11,865 nt of DNA, taken from NCBI GenBank assembly GCA_000827265.1, contig KN834944.1:1564-13428 (forward strand), given 5' to 3'. Position numbers and translations under genes: made by a program. The notes under the pieces are model-generated. The model was not told the DNA's origin, made no database searches, and saw only the letters and a list, made by a program, of their open reading frames with translations. This document shows, piece after piece, positions 1-8,026 of this stretch (position 1 is the stretch's first letter; the number at the start of each line of letters is the position of its first letter). The DNA comes from Collybiopsis luxurians FD-317 M1. Taxonomy: Eukaryota; Basidiomycota; Agaricomycetes; Agaricales; Omphalotaceae.

Positions 1-819
1 AGCTTGTGCTTAATTATACTGATTACACACCCTTTACTCTGAGCCTGAATAATAGTTTTAAGTCACTATTACACCTACAGAGTGGTGCCTTGTCACAGAA
101 ATTTTTTAAAAATGACATGATTTTTGAAATTAAAGAAGTGACATGATTTTTTATTTAAAAAATGGCAATCACCTGCTTGTGGACTCAAGCATATGACATC
201 ATGTGACTTTTGGTTGAAATTTTGTACACTCCCTCTTTTTGACTCCATTCCTTCTCTTCCTTTAACTACCATGTCTAATGAACTTCAGTTGCCCTATACT
301 TTTTATATCTTATTTCTCATGCCATATCTCTGAGAAATAGCATAGTATTAGAAGTTGAGGGACATTAAGGAGGATTAGGGCAAGTTTTTGACTATCTACT
401 GGATGGAATAGAACATGCCCTGGTGAGCTTTCTATCACTTTTTTGATTCCTTATGCTTATTGAATATCTTAGATTCATTTTGTACATCCTACATTTGCAC
501 CTGAAGCCTATATTGCTGTTTGAGGGCAAGGACCTGTGTAGAGAGAAGGGCTATTATCTTGGGTGAGTTCATGCCTTTTTTTTCCCCTTCTTTAATACTG
601 ATTAATCACCTTAGATTGATCTTCTTGACACTGCATTTACTTTCCTGCTTACTGAATGTCTGTCTACTTACCCATCTCATCTTCGAGTTATATTTCTACT
701 ATTGTATTATGTAATCAAGTTAATGTATATTCCTCATTGCTCAAAACATATGTGAGATGAGATATACAGGGGTTTAGATATTTATCTAGGGTTATAAGAT
801 TGATTTTAACATAAGCAGA
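1..819. other. Gene-free flank, nothing recognised
   Basis: No coding region here can be supported. The only sizeable open frame (520-714, plus) is a run of Leu/Ile/Phe-rich residues typical of AT-rich noncoding DNA. A 13-nt string, TGACATGATTTTT, occurs at 113-125 and again at 139-151, a small local duplication. The stretch holds a single CG dinucleotide (684-685). Confidence 0.6.
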
Positions 820-826
820 TACCTTC

Positions 827-920
827 CAGGGATGCTCAGGGATGCTCAGGGATGCCCAGGGATGCTCAGGGATACTCAGAGATACACAGGGAGCTCTCAG
901 GGCTGCTCAAAGATTCCCAG
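827..920 (+). repeat. Decamer tandem repeat at the left end of the DDE element
   Basis: The sequence repeats GATGCTCAGG with a strict 10-base period at 831, 841, 851 (GATGCCCAGG), 861, 871 (GATACTCAGA) and 881 (GATACACAGG), then decays to about 920 while still rich in CAGG/CTCAG words. CAGG-rich sequence continues to about 1045. A diverged inverted counterpart lies at 5826-5873. This supports a terminal or subterminal repeat block of the transposon rather than a chance minisatellite. Confidence 0.75.
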
Positions 921-1237
921 GATACCTTGGGCTGCTTTAATTTGCCTGAGTGTGCACAGGATCTGGGGGGTGTCTCCTGGCAACCTTGGGCAACTCTGGC
1001 ACCCTGGGTCTACCAGGTAGCCCAGGAAGCTCCAGGTTTCCCAAAAGGAATCAAAGTGAGCCTAGGCTTTGAAGTACTTTTGCTGATGAAGGGGAAGCTG
1101 TTGTACAGTTGAGGACAGTCAAACACAACAAATTTCTTGAACATTTTACTACTGGCCCAAGTTACATAAAAGCAATCCTTTCTATGTATTTTATACATAT
1201 TTAGACTACTACAGATATATTTCAATGAGCCAATTTG

Positions 1238-1257
1238 GGTCAATATCAATATTGACC
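1238..1257. repeat. Perfect 9-bp inverted repeat with 2-nt spacer
   Basis: GGTCAATAT and ATATTGACC are separated by CA. GGGTC at 1237-1241 is echoed again by GACCC at 1262-1266. It lies in the leader of the DDE element, between its left repeats and the start of its gene. It could be a transposase or transcription-factor binding site, but the sequence alone does not say. Confidence 0.5.
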
Positions 1258-1468
1258 TTTTGACCCTAAAAATTTGGCTGTTCTGTTGAAAAAAAAGGGA
1301 CTAAGCTTAGAAAATATGCAGAAAATGCATATTCTGAAGAACTGTGTTGATTTTGATAATAAAAAGGATATCTCACCAGTCAAAATACAGCATTCTAAAA
1401 AGGAAATTATGCATGTGATGTAGTCTATTCACAAATTTGTGGTGATTTTTGAATGCATTAATGTAGAA

Positions 1469-1875
1469 ATGTCTTAAGGACAACCACCAAAGTGCAAAAG
1501 AAATACAGCTGGTTTGAGAAATCAGCAAAAAGCTATTCTGGAAAATCCTCCCTCTCCTCCCTTGCAAACCAACTTGAATGCAACTGCTCTTCCTGATATG
1601 GATCCTGGCCACAATGAGACTGTTGATGAGTGTTGGGTGTGGGAGCCTCTTACTGGGTTTGCTTAATGGTTTGGGTATGAGGCAGAAGATGAAAAAGAGG
1701 AGGAGTGTGAAATGGATGAGGATGATTGGGAGGAGGAGTGGTTTGAAAGTAAAGAGATGGAGGAAAAGATGTTCTGTTATGCTGCTGCTATGGATGATAA
1801 TGTGAACAATGAAGATTGGGTACCAGAATACTTGAGTCAGGAGACCAAGGAAAGGAAAAAGAAACAGAGAAAAGA
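1469..1875 (+). pseudogene. DDE transposase pseudogene, 5' exon
   Basis: This is the N-terminal part of the outer transposon's protein. It opens with ATG-TCT-TAA, so a stop follows two codons in. Reading through gives a basic start (GQPPKCKRNTAGLRNQQK), then a strongly acidic, tryptophan-containing region (EMDEDDWEEEWFESKEMEEK) and a second basic tail (ETKERKKKQRKE). That order of basic, acidic DxDW-rich and basic parts is how I know basidiomycete transposases of this type to begin. A further TAA stop falls after PLTGFA near 1665. The exon would end at a GTGAGA donor at 1876. The continuation is found only after 4665 because a hAT element inserted between. The splice as drawn leaves the reading frame shifted, so an indel is also present. 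The family assignment is from memory of motif order and should be checked by profile search. Confidence 0.6.
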
Positions 1876-1920
1876 GTGAGAACACAAAGATTTGTACTTT
1901 CATTTTTAAGGAAATATTAG
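1876..1920 (+). other. Putative intron of the DDE transposase gene
   Basis: It has a GTGAGA donor and TATTAG acceptor, 45 nt, pyrimidine-rich in the second half. It ends two bases before the hAT target duplication, so the hAT insertion hit the first bases of the next exon. Confidence 0.45.
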
Positions 1921-1921
1921 A

Positions 1922-1929
1922 CCTTGAAC
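1922..1929. repeat. hAT target-site duplication, left copy (CCTTGAAC)
   Basis: The eight bases CCTTGAAC directly precede TAGTG at 1930 and recur at 4666-4673 directly after CACTA. Eight bases is the diagnostic duplication length of hAT transposons. Confidence 0.9.
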
Positions 1930-1947
1930 TAGTGTGCATGGCAATTT
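1930..1947 (+). repeat. hAT left terminal inverted repeat
   Basis: TAGTGTG-CA-TGGCAATTT pairs with the reverse complement of 4642-4665 in the outer TAGTG and the inner TGGCAATTT; the intervening bases differ in number (left shorter). Confidence 0.8.
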
Positions 1948-1985
1948 GCTTTTTGGTTCTCATTGCCTGGCACAATGATAATATC

Positions 1986-2019
1986 AAATTGCCAGGTTAT
2001 TTCACCATAGTGGCAATTT
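1986..2019. repeat. hAT subterminal TGGCAATTT motifs
   Basis: AAATTGCCA at 1986-1994 and its inverse TGGCAATTT at 2011-2019 repeat the word seen in the terminal repeat (1939-1947). Shorter ATTGCCA copies occur near 4558-4564 and about 4600-4606 at the other end. Repeated subterminal motifs of this kind are binding sites of hAT transposases in known elements; that role here is inferred. Confidence 0.6.
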
Positions 2020-2139
2020 CAGAATACAAAAATTTAAATAATGAGCTGAAACTGAATGGAAATGTACAGAAACCACTATTAAATCATGTCTTCTATCTCA
2101 AAATCATCTTCTGAGCTCCCCATAACAATGTTGACATCT

Positions 2140-4427
2140 TCAACCTCTTGTACAGGCATGATGTCTGCAAGAGCCTGGTTGACAAGCAAAAAAATCATAC
2201 AGCTTGCCTGCCATCAATGATGTCACTACACCCCCAGTTGCCTCCTCATTTTCCTCCTCAAGCTGCTTCTCAAGATCATAATGTAAACAATCAATACCAG
2301 ACTTTCCTTCTTCCTGTGATGACTCATTTTTGGAATCTATCCCAAACATTGAAGTGTCCCATTTCTCCAGATCTTCTTGTCATTCCAGTACAGGGCCAAC
2401 ATCTGAATGCATTCAACTTGCTGTGACAGCTTGCCAGTTGAGGCTGCTCTTACCCTTTGATCTTGCTCAACATTTAGCTTCTACATAGGAACTCTGAAGC
2501 TTGGCAAGTTTGCAAAATGTTGGAATAGAAAGACCATTGCATTTTAGAGACTGAATACCACTGAGGGCCAAAAAAAGGTGCTCAATCTCCGCTGCATGAG
2601 GAGCAATTGAAAGAACAGCAACAGCAAAGGCTTTGAGTGGATGGTCTTTGCACCTGAGAGCAGAGTCTTTCCACCATGCAAGTGAGTCCCTGTGTCCACC
2701 TTCAAAACCATTTCAGCAGTGGTAGTAATTATCAATGTCTTCAGACAGCTTCTGACATTCTGATCTGGACCATTTCCATTTTGACTTTGATATCTCCAGG
2801 GCAGTCCTTTCCAGATCTCTGAGCATAAAGCTGTTGTAATCCAATACAGCAAGTTTTTGGCACAGTGGATGGAGAAAGAGTGCCAATCAGTGTAGAGGTG
2901 TGGCAATCTCCCAGAAGCACCTGTCAATGACTGCATAAGTGTGCATGTAAAAGTCTTCATCATCTAGTTCTTCATGAGGAAGCAGGGAAAGTTTTCAAGC
3001 AGCACCCAAGAAGAAAAGCATGCAGTCAGCAAGATTGGTAGAGCATGACTCACATGCAGCAATTGCATCCACAAAAGGCTTCACAACCTGGATAATCTGA
3101 TTTAGCAATGGCCAGAAATTGTTGTCACTGTCCTGCACAGTCTGAACCACTTCAATGTTGACCATAGAAAGGCCATTTTGAGACTTCCTTGCATCTGGAT
3201 GAGAAATTACTGTATTCAGTGGAACTCAATGTGCTTCAACACTGAGAGCAAGTAGAATCACAGCATACCATTGTGATCCACAGTTCAGTTTAAAACTGTG
3301 CAAAACTCCTGTGATTTTGGCAGCCTCCTTGAGAATCCCACCCCAAAAGTGAGAACCACTGAAGAAGGTTACAATCTAGTTTGCCCATGAAATAACCTTT
3401 TTGGCTGGCTCATAGGAGCAAATCTCACCAACAGTTGTATTGAGAAAGTGGAGGAAACAAGCTAAGGTCTAAACTCACCTGTTAGTGAAATGACAAAGAA
3501 CATAGTGGGAGCTCAACTTACAATAACCCAGGGATGAAGCTTCTCAAAGTCTGTTTGAAATCTCTTCATTACATTAGAGTTGTCAGTCACAGTTGCCAGT
3601 GCACAGGAAGCATCAACAATACCCATATTGGCCATGCAAGATTCTGTAACATTGAGGATCTTTTGAGCTTTTCCTCTGTGGCCAGTAAGGTTGTGAAGGC
3701 CAAGTATGATAGATGGCTTGCCGACATGAGCAGCAGCAACACCATAAACAGAATGGTGCATAATGTCCTCCCAACCATCAACAAGAATGGTTGCTGTGCA
3801 CTGCATGGATGCAAGCTCATCAACCATCTCAAGATGGACACAACTGTTCTCAGAATCAAGAAATGTCTGTGTCATTGTGAAACAGGAGGCAACATTGAAG
3901 GATGGCTGCAGTTCATCTGTAAAGTCATGAAGAAAGATATTATCCACAACAGAGAAGGGAAGATTAGCATGGATGATAAGCTTAAAAAGCTTCCTATTTG
4001 TGACATTCTGCTGAACCTCAGTCATAGGACAATCAACAAGGGAATCAAGGTTTGACTGAATCTTGTGCTTTTTGGCAGGCAGTGGATGCTGGGAAGCTGA
4101 GGAAGTGTCCACAGATTCTGAGGACTCACTTGCTTCAGGTTTTTTCCCCTTCATAAGGAGGTGAGCAGCAGAGTGCACTGCTGGAGGTGCATTGGGGCAT
4201 TCAGTTGTGGATACAATATGGTTGGCTAGCTGATTCTCGCAGTGCTCAATGGATTGGCCCCAGCTATCTGGCTGATCACCACAGTAGTTGCACTTGAATG
4301 AAGAGCATTTTGACTTGTTGTTGAGAGCCTCGAGTTGTGTAAAATGAGTTTGAAAGAAGATATCAAGCTGCTTTCCAACCATGGTGGGAGAAGAATTAAG
4401 ATAAAGGCTGAAAACTGAGAATTTCAT
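2140..4427 (-). pseudogene. hAT-family transposase (BED finger, RNase H-like, hATC), broken
   Basis: The first exon (4427 to 3522; start possibly at 4382) encodes a BED-type zinc finger (C46, C49, H70, C77), a Ser/Lys-rich linker, and the start of an RNase H-like transposase core with ILVDGWED (D217) and TDNSNVM (D282), the usual positions of catalytic Asp residues. A 53-nt intron (3469-3521) joins WVI to TLACFLHFLNTTVGE in frame. The second part has HFWGG and ends with the hATC dimerisation motif HPLKAFAVAVLSIAPHAAE (about 2642-2580) and an acidic tail. It is disabled by TAG at 3376-3378, TGA at 3226-3228 and later frame changes between 2980 and 2400. It would act on the ends at 1930 and 4665. 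The hAT superfamily call rests on the BED finger, hATC motif and the 8-bp duplication together. Confidence 0.85.
3469..3521 (-). other. Intron of the hAT transposase pseudogene
   Basis: It has a GTAAGT donor, a CACTAAC branch-like site and a TTTAG acceptor, 53 nt. Splicing at this acceptor joins the two halves of a conserved WVI-TLACFLH stretch in phase 0. A nearer CTAACAG acceptor at 3479-3481 does not restore the frame as well. Confidence 0.75.
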
Positions 4428-4641
4428 GCTAAAAAGCCCTGAAAACTCTGGACAATTGCAAAATTCAAATAATTAAAGGTGCAAATGGAAAAAATAACAA
4501 TGAAAAATGCAAAAATATCTACAAAGGAAATCAAGTGACTGTGATTAAGGATTATCTTATTGCCAGAATTCACTAGGTATGCTCAAGACTTTTTTCTCAT
4601 TGCCATGTGAGCACCATGGTAATATTAGCTTCTGGTGAATT

Positions 4642-4665
4642 AAATTGCCATCACCAACAGCACTA
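4642..4665 (-). repeat. hAT right terminal inverted repeat
   Basis: The stretch begins AAATTGCCA and ends CACTA, the inverse of TAGTG...TGGCAATTT at 1930-1947. It abuts the right copy of the target duplication. Confidence 0.8.
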
Positions 4666-4673
4666 CCTTGAAC
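4666..4673. repeat. hAT target-site duplication, right copy (CCTTGAAC)
   Basis: It is identical to 1922-1929. Removing 1930-4673 restores a continuous reading (TLNTRNRAYKEYAVGPD...) across the old target site. Confidence 0.9.
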
Positions 4674-5656
4674 ACAAGGAATAGAGCATATAAAGAGTAT
4701 GCTGTAGGGCCAGACATTGAGAAGAAGGCCCTGAGTACTAAACAGCATTATAAATTGATGATGCAAACTCAGATGAAGTTGGATTCATTCAGACTCAAAG
4801 GCTATGCACCTGTGAACCATGGACCAAAATCCTCTGCCTCTGTTAATATCAGGATTGAGTCTGTGGAGTCAGAACTGAATTTGGAGCAGAAGAGTCAAGA
4901 TTATCCCCCTCTCCTTTCTAAAATCCCTCACCTTTACCCTCTGAAGCACTAGAACTTAATGAAGATGAACCTCAGCCTGAAGAAGATTGTGCTGAAGACT
5001 GGGAAGATGAATTGAATGAGATAACTGCATCTCTGTCTGATGTTCATGGATGGGCCAAGTTGAGAGAGCAGATTAAAGCTGAACTCACCAAGGCAAAGAA
5101 GGGATGGATACCACTTTCACAGCTGAACCAGTTGCTTATTGTCTGGAATTTTGCAACATTGCAGCTGAAGGGTTTTTTTGAGAATCTGAGCAAGTGATGA
5201 GATTGCTTTGCAGTGGCATGAGGGGGAATGTCACCACTTTGCACACCAAGTAAGAAGCTTGGCACATCATTGCCAAGTTTTTGAACAGCTTCCCAAGGAA
5301 CAATATGGCGGCCTGCACACCTCTCAATTTCTGCTCTCTGATGAATCTGTTCACAATGCAGCTTGTCTTGGCTGACTGCTCAAAAAAGTGGAGATGTCAC
5401 TCCCCAGACCTTCATGCATGCTTTAAACTCAGAAATTCTCCCTGGTCTGGGCATCCACTGAAATAATCCTCTCTGTGAGATAACCACTCATTGCTGGTTG
5501 AACACCCTGGGTTGGCATTTGACAGTTCTGCGCAAGGGGGTTTATATGGATGGGCATGAGAGGCCAGATGTCATTGAATACCATAACAAAGTTTTTCTTC
5601 CTACCATGGCCAAGTATGAATGTCACATGCCACTCATTATGAATGTCTCAATTTAG
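4666..5656 (+). pseudogene. DDE transposase pseudogene, 3' part, catalytic domain lost
   Basis: This continues the gene begun at 1469. In successive frames it reads RAYKEYAVGPDIEKKALSTK and MKLDSF, an acidic stretch (ELNEDEPQPEEDCAEDWEDE), ELNEITASLSDVHGWAKLRE, SDEIALQWHEGECHHFAHQV, EQLPKEQYGGLHTSQFLLSD, then LNTLGWHLTVLRKGVYMDGH followed by ERPDVIEYHNKVFLPTMAKYE. The pattern of a WL..LGW helix-turn-helix-like segment and YMDGHERxDVxxYR just before the catalytic core is what I know from basidiomycete DDE transposases. Frame changes occur near 4950, 5197 and 5450, with stops inside (for example TGA after LGIH near 5459). After 5656 only about 220 bases remain before the right repeats, so the catalytic aspartates are absent. 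The copy is dead by both mutation and deletion. Confidence 0.65.
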
Positions 5657-5825
5657 ACAGAAAATCTTGCACATCTGGAAAAGTACCTTATTCCCAGGCA
5701 GACTATGTAATTCTGAGGGAGCACAGGTATTTTCCCAAATCCTGATCTACCTCATGTAGCCTGAAAACCCACTGGCAACACTGGCATCCAGATGAGCCCA
5801 GGAATTAAGCCATACCCTAGGTGCT

Positions 5826-5873
5826 CTGAGCCTCCCTGAGTTGTCTCTGAGGCATCCCTGGTTATCCCTGCTG
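5826..5873 (-). repeat. Right-end repeat of the DDE element, inverted relative to the left
   Basis: Reverse complemented, it reads CAGGGATAACCAGGGATGCC, then TCAGAGACAACTCAGGGAGG, then CTCAG, the same CAGGGATG/CTCAG vocabulary as 827-920. Related sequence continues inward to about 5700, with loose similarity to 920-1050 (for example AGGTAG..CAGG..TTTCCCA against AGGTAGATCAGGATTTGGGA). Confidence 0.6.
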
Positions 5874-5908
5874 TACACCAAAACTACTTCTAGGTTGCCC
5901 AGAATTTA

Positions 5909-5924
5909 ACACTTTTTAAAGTGT
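5909..5924. repeat. Short perfect hairpin ACACTTT-TT-AAAGTGT
   Basis: A 7-bp perfect inverted repeat sits in the otherwise featureless stretch 5876-6172 between the DDE element and the 3' end of the deaminase gene. I see no AATAAA-type polyadenylation signal for that gene in this stretch. The hairpin may be chance in AT-rich DNA. Confidence 0.35.
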
Positions 5925-6172
5925 AGAATTTGAATGCTATTGTATTTGAAATTTTCCCAAAGAACCTTATTGGTTGTTAATCTTAATCACAATCCCAATG
6001 TTAAAAATTAAATAAGGTTGCGACAGACAAAATATGAATGTCCATGTGAACATAAGTCATCACATTACTCACAATCATACTGACAGGTCACTTGTTAACT
6101 TATAACTTATATAAAGTCAAGAAACAACATGAGTAATTCTATGTACAGTACAGTCACTATGTATGATAAAAA

Positions 6173-8026
6173 TCATCTTTGTCCGTGATGTTTTGCTATT
6201 GCATTTGACAAAGCATCAGGAGCATAAATGCTAGTGGGAATACCCTCGCCATACTCAAATTCAGAGGCCGCACCTGAGCTTTGACAGGAGTGATTACCAG
6301 ATAGAGAAGATTCAAGCATCTTGAGTTTCATTAATATTTCACTGCATATCTCCTCAGAGAGACCTTCAGGGGCAATCCAAGGAAACAATGTACCATGTGT
6401 TCTGATGGAAAGTCCAATGAGAGCCTTCTTCTTGCTGTTCAAAGTCTGGATGAGAAGCCAGCAAAGTAAACAACACTTTTTGCACATGCTGATGGACATT
6501 TGTGGAATCTTCCACAAGATTGAGATATCAGAAATGGTTTAAAATTTGTTGCTTACCTCTGAGGAGCTAGATTGCAGCAGCAATAAGGTAACCAATAATG
6601 CTTCTGCATGAGCCTTCCCACAGCCTGCACTCTGCACAATCATTTTGAGAGTGCCAGCATCGATGTGAGTATCCAGATGGGTGGTAGTGTTGAAAAACTC
6701 TGCGACCTTATCATCAGTGTACAAATGTTTGGGTGGGCAGACATGGTGGAGAGAAAAGGTTGTGTTCTGAAAGAAATCCTGATTTAACACCTCCCACACC
6801 ATCAAACAGGCCATATGCCAGCCCAGAGCAGCATCAATGCAGTGACAGAGCTGTCTACCATTGGTTTTGCCTGCCTCATGCTTATCTAGGATGGTTTAAT
6901 ATTGGAAAAAAAAAACCTCATTGAAACAATAAACTTACATTCCAGAGAATCATCATTGTCTTCATCTTCTCCAGACTGCACCGGAATGCTGTTTTCTTGA
7001 GGGGCCTGAGCCTTCTCAAAATGCTGTGTCTCAATATCATACTTCATAGTTGACAGGGATATAGCCAGTTGCACCAAGTCTTTTGAGGTCATTGGATTCT
7101 TTTCTGGGAATTTTGAGCTTAAGCTAGGTGGTCGAAAGGGAAGAAAAAAAAACATACCAGCGTTGCCCAGTTCTTTATCTAACTCGGGTATAGGCAGGTT
7201 ATACAAGTGTTTCAGAATATCTTGAAGTGACCAGAAACAACTGAGGAGAAGGCATATATGTTGAGTTTCTGAATCATCAGGGACAGTTGATCGAATGCTG
7301 TAGCAGTTTGTTTCAGAACTCTTCTCTAACAGACTATCTTCAAGGTATTCCCAGATAACTTTGAAGAACCCAAGCAATTGTTTGGCATTTGATGAGTCGA
7401 AGCAAACTTCATATGTGTTGTCAGCTGAGCGCAACCCAATTGCAACCTTGGAGACCACCAACTTGAACTGGTGAAAATTTAGATAGATGGAGAAACTCTT
7501 CACCAAGTCTGCACCAAAAGATTTGAGATTGTTCAGAAAGAGTTCAATGATATCAAAGGGCAAAATGTTGCCATAGCAATCTTGAAGGTCTTTGAATTGC
7601 CAAGCAATTTTCCTAAAGCAACAACATATTGTATAGAAACAGAAGAGACTGAGGTTCCGGACCGAGCAGTGAACTTGGGAAATTTGTAAAAAAGTAATGA
7701 CATTGATTAAATCCTCAGCATGCTGTTCAAATGGCAGGAGACTAATTGATCAAAATGTTAGTATAGCCTCAGAGAAGCAATTGATAGACTTACTCATACT
7801 GTGACTCTGCATAGTTTAGAAGAAGGTGCTGACTGCACTCAGAATTTGGAGTCACACTGTGAGATGTAAAAGCTGAAATATGTGGATTTGCATTTGTCAC
7901 TATGTAAAAGTGAAATGAAGGACCGTCAGTAACCCTCACAACTGCATTCACCACAGGAGTATGATGAATGGAGTGCAAGCTGACATAGAGAAGGGTGGAG
8001 AATGCATTCAAAATGTTCAGCTCCAT
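6173..8026 (-). CDS. Deaminase-superfamily protein (OTT_1508-like), four exons
   Basis: Exons 8026-7794, 7741-6939, 6885-6557 and 6508-6173 join in frame to about 566 residues with no stop. The C-terminal third has GKAHAEA (HAE 438-440) followed about 28 residues later by KKCCLLC (C468, C471), the zinc-binding histidine, catalytic glutamate and CxxC of the cytidine/nucleic-acid deaminase superfamily. Nearby KHEAGKTNGRQLC (347-359), WHMAC..WEVLN and HGTLFPW (494-500) fit the fungal OTT_1508-like deaminase family, which is expanded in mushrooms and of unknown substrate. The first 340 residues are helical, leucine-rich and unassigned. No signal peptide is evident. The start at 8026 follows an in-frame stop at 8072-8074; an ATG at 8126-8128 would add 34 codons if that stop were absent. 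It lies between a dead transposon and a pseudogene, yet is open throughout and keeps 15 CGs. The family name is from memory; the motif is seen directly. Confidence 0.78.
6509..6556 (-). other. Deaminase gene intron 3
   Basis: It has a GTAAGC donor, CTGAT/CTCAAT branch-like sites and a GGAAG acceptor, 48 nt, phase 0. It separates the HAE exon from the CCxxC exon. Confidence 0.8.
6886..6938 (-). other. Deaminase gene intron 2
   Basis: It has a GTAAGT donor, a run of ten or more T, and an ATCCTAG acceptor, 53 nt, phase 1. Joining the exons gives LEYKHEAGKTNGRQLCH. Confidence 0.85.
7104..7157 (-). other. Possible optional (exonic) intron in the deaminase gene
   Basis: Inside exon 2 there is a GTATGT donor followed by nine T and a TTCCCAG acceptor, 54 nt. 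The length is a multiple of three and contains no stop, so both the retained form (566 residues) and the spliced form (548 residues) stay in frame. Its size matches the other introns of the gene, and the retained peptide (MFFFLPFRPPSLSSKFP) is low in information. Confidence 0.5.
7742..7793 (-). other. Deaminase gene intron 1
   Basis: It has a GTAAGT donor, a consensus TACTAAC branch site 17 bases or so before an AATTAG acceptor, 52 nt, phase 2. Splicing rescues the frame from a TAA directly after the donor. Confidence 0.88.

Larger units (their letters stand above)
1930..4665 (-). mobile_element. Complete hAT transposon copy nested in the DDE element
   Basis: The 2,736-bp element begins TAGTG and ends CACTA, flanked on both sides by the identical 8-mer CCTTGAAC. 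Its ends are imperfect inverted repeats: the left end reads TAGTGTGCATGGCAATTTG, and the right end, reverse complemented, reads TAGTGCTGTTGGTGATGGC followed by AATTT. Subterminal TGGCAATTT words recur on both sides. Inside lies a minus-strand transposase gene. The host sequence on either side is the 5' and 3' half of the same plus-strand DDE transposase gene, so the insertion point is fixed independently by gene continuity. The transposase is broken by stops, so the copy is not autonomous now. The identical duplication shows it has not been rearranged since insertion. Confidence 0.92.
820..5875 (+). mobile_element. Decayed DDE DNA transposon (outer element), interrupted by a hAT copy
   Basis: The two halves of one plus-strand transposase gene (1469-1875 and 4666-5656) sit inside related repeats at the two edges in opposite orientation. 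TA dinucleotides lie at 820-821 and 5874-5875. Read inward, the left edge is TACCTTCCAGGGATG and the right edge, reverse complemented, is TACAGCAGGGATAACC, which fits TA-target cut-and-paste elements (Tc1/mariner-IS630 type). The exact ends are inferred, because the match between the two sides is loose beyond the first 15 or so bases. Without the 2,736-bp hAT insertion and one copy of its 8-bp duplication the element is about 2.3 kb, short for a full-length copy, and the catalytic part of its gene is missing. It is therefore a dead or non-autonomous copy. Confidence 0.62.

Noticed and set aside
520..714. 64-codon open frame in the left flank
   Set aside because: It is short, hydrophobic by AT-rich composition, and has no splice partner or recognised motif.
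827..920. Decamer array as a CRISPR-like repeat
   Set aside because: The units are contiguous 10-mers without spacers, the context is eukaryotic, and a counterpart occurs inverted at the other end of a transposon.
832..1112. Overlapping 62- and 86-codon open frames
   Set aside because: They are translations of the decamer repeat (repeating GMLRD/DAQGC-type peptides) and not genes.
1373..1987. 204-codon minus-strand open frame rich in Phe/Leu/Ile
   Set aside because: It is the complement of the acidic Glu/Asp-rich DDE exon, which yields hydrophobic antisense codons, and it runs across the hAT insertion boundary at 1929/1930.
3534..4055. 173-codon plus-strand open frame
   Set aside because: It is antisense to the first exon of the hAT transposase, whose BED finger and RNase H-like motifs are on the minus strand. 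It has no recognisable motif of its own.
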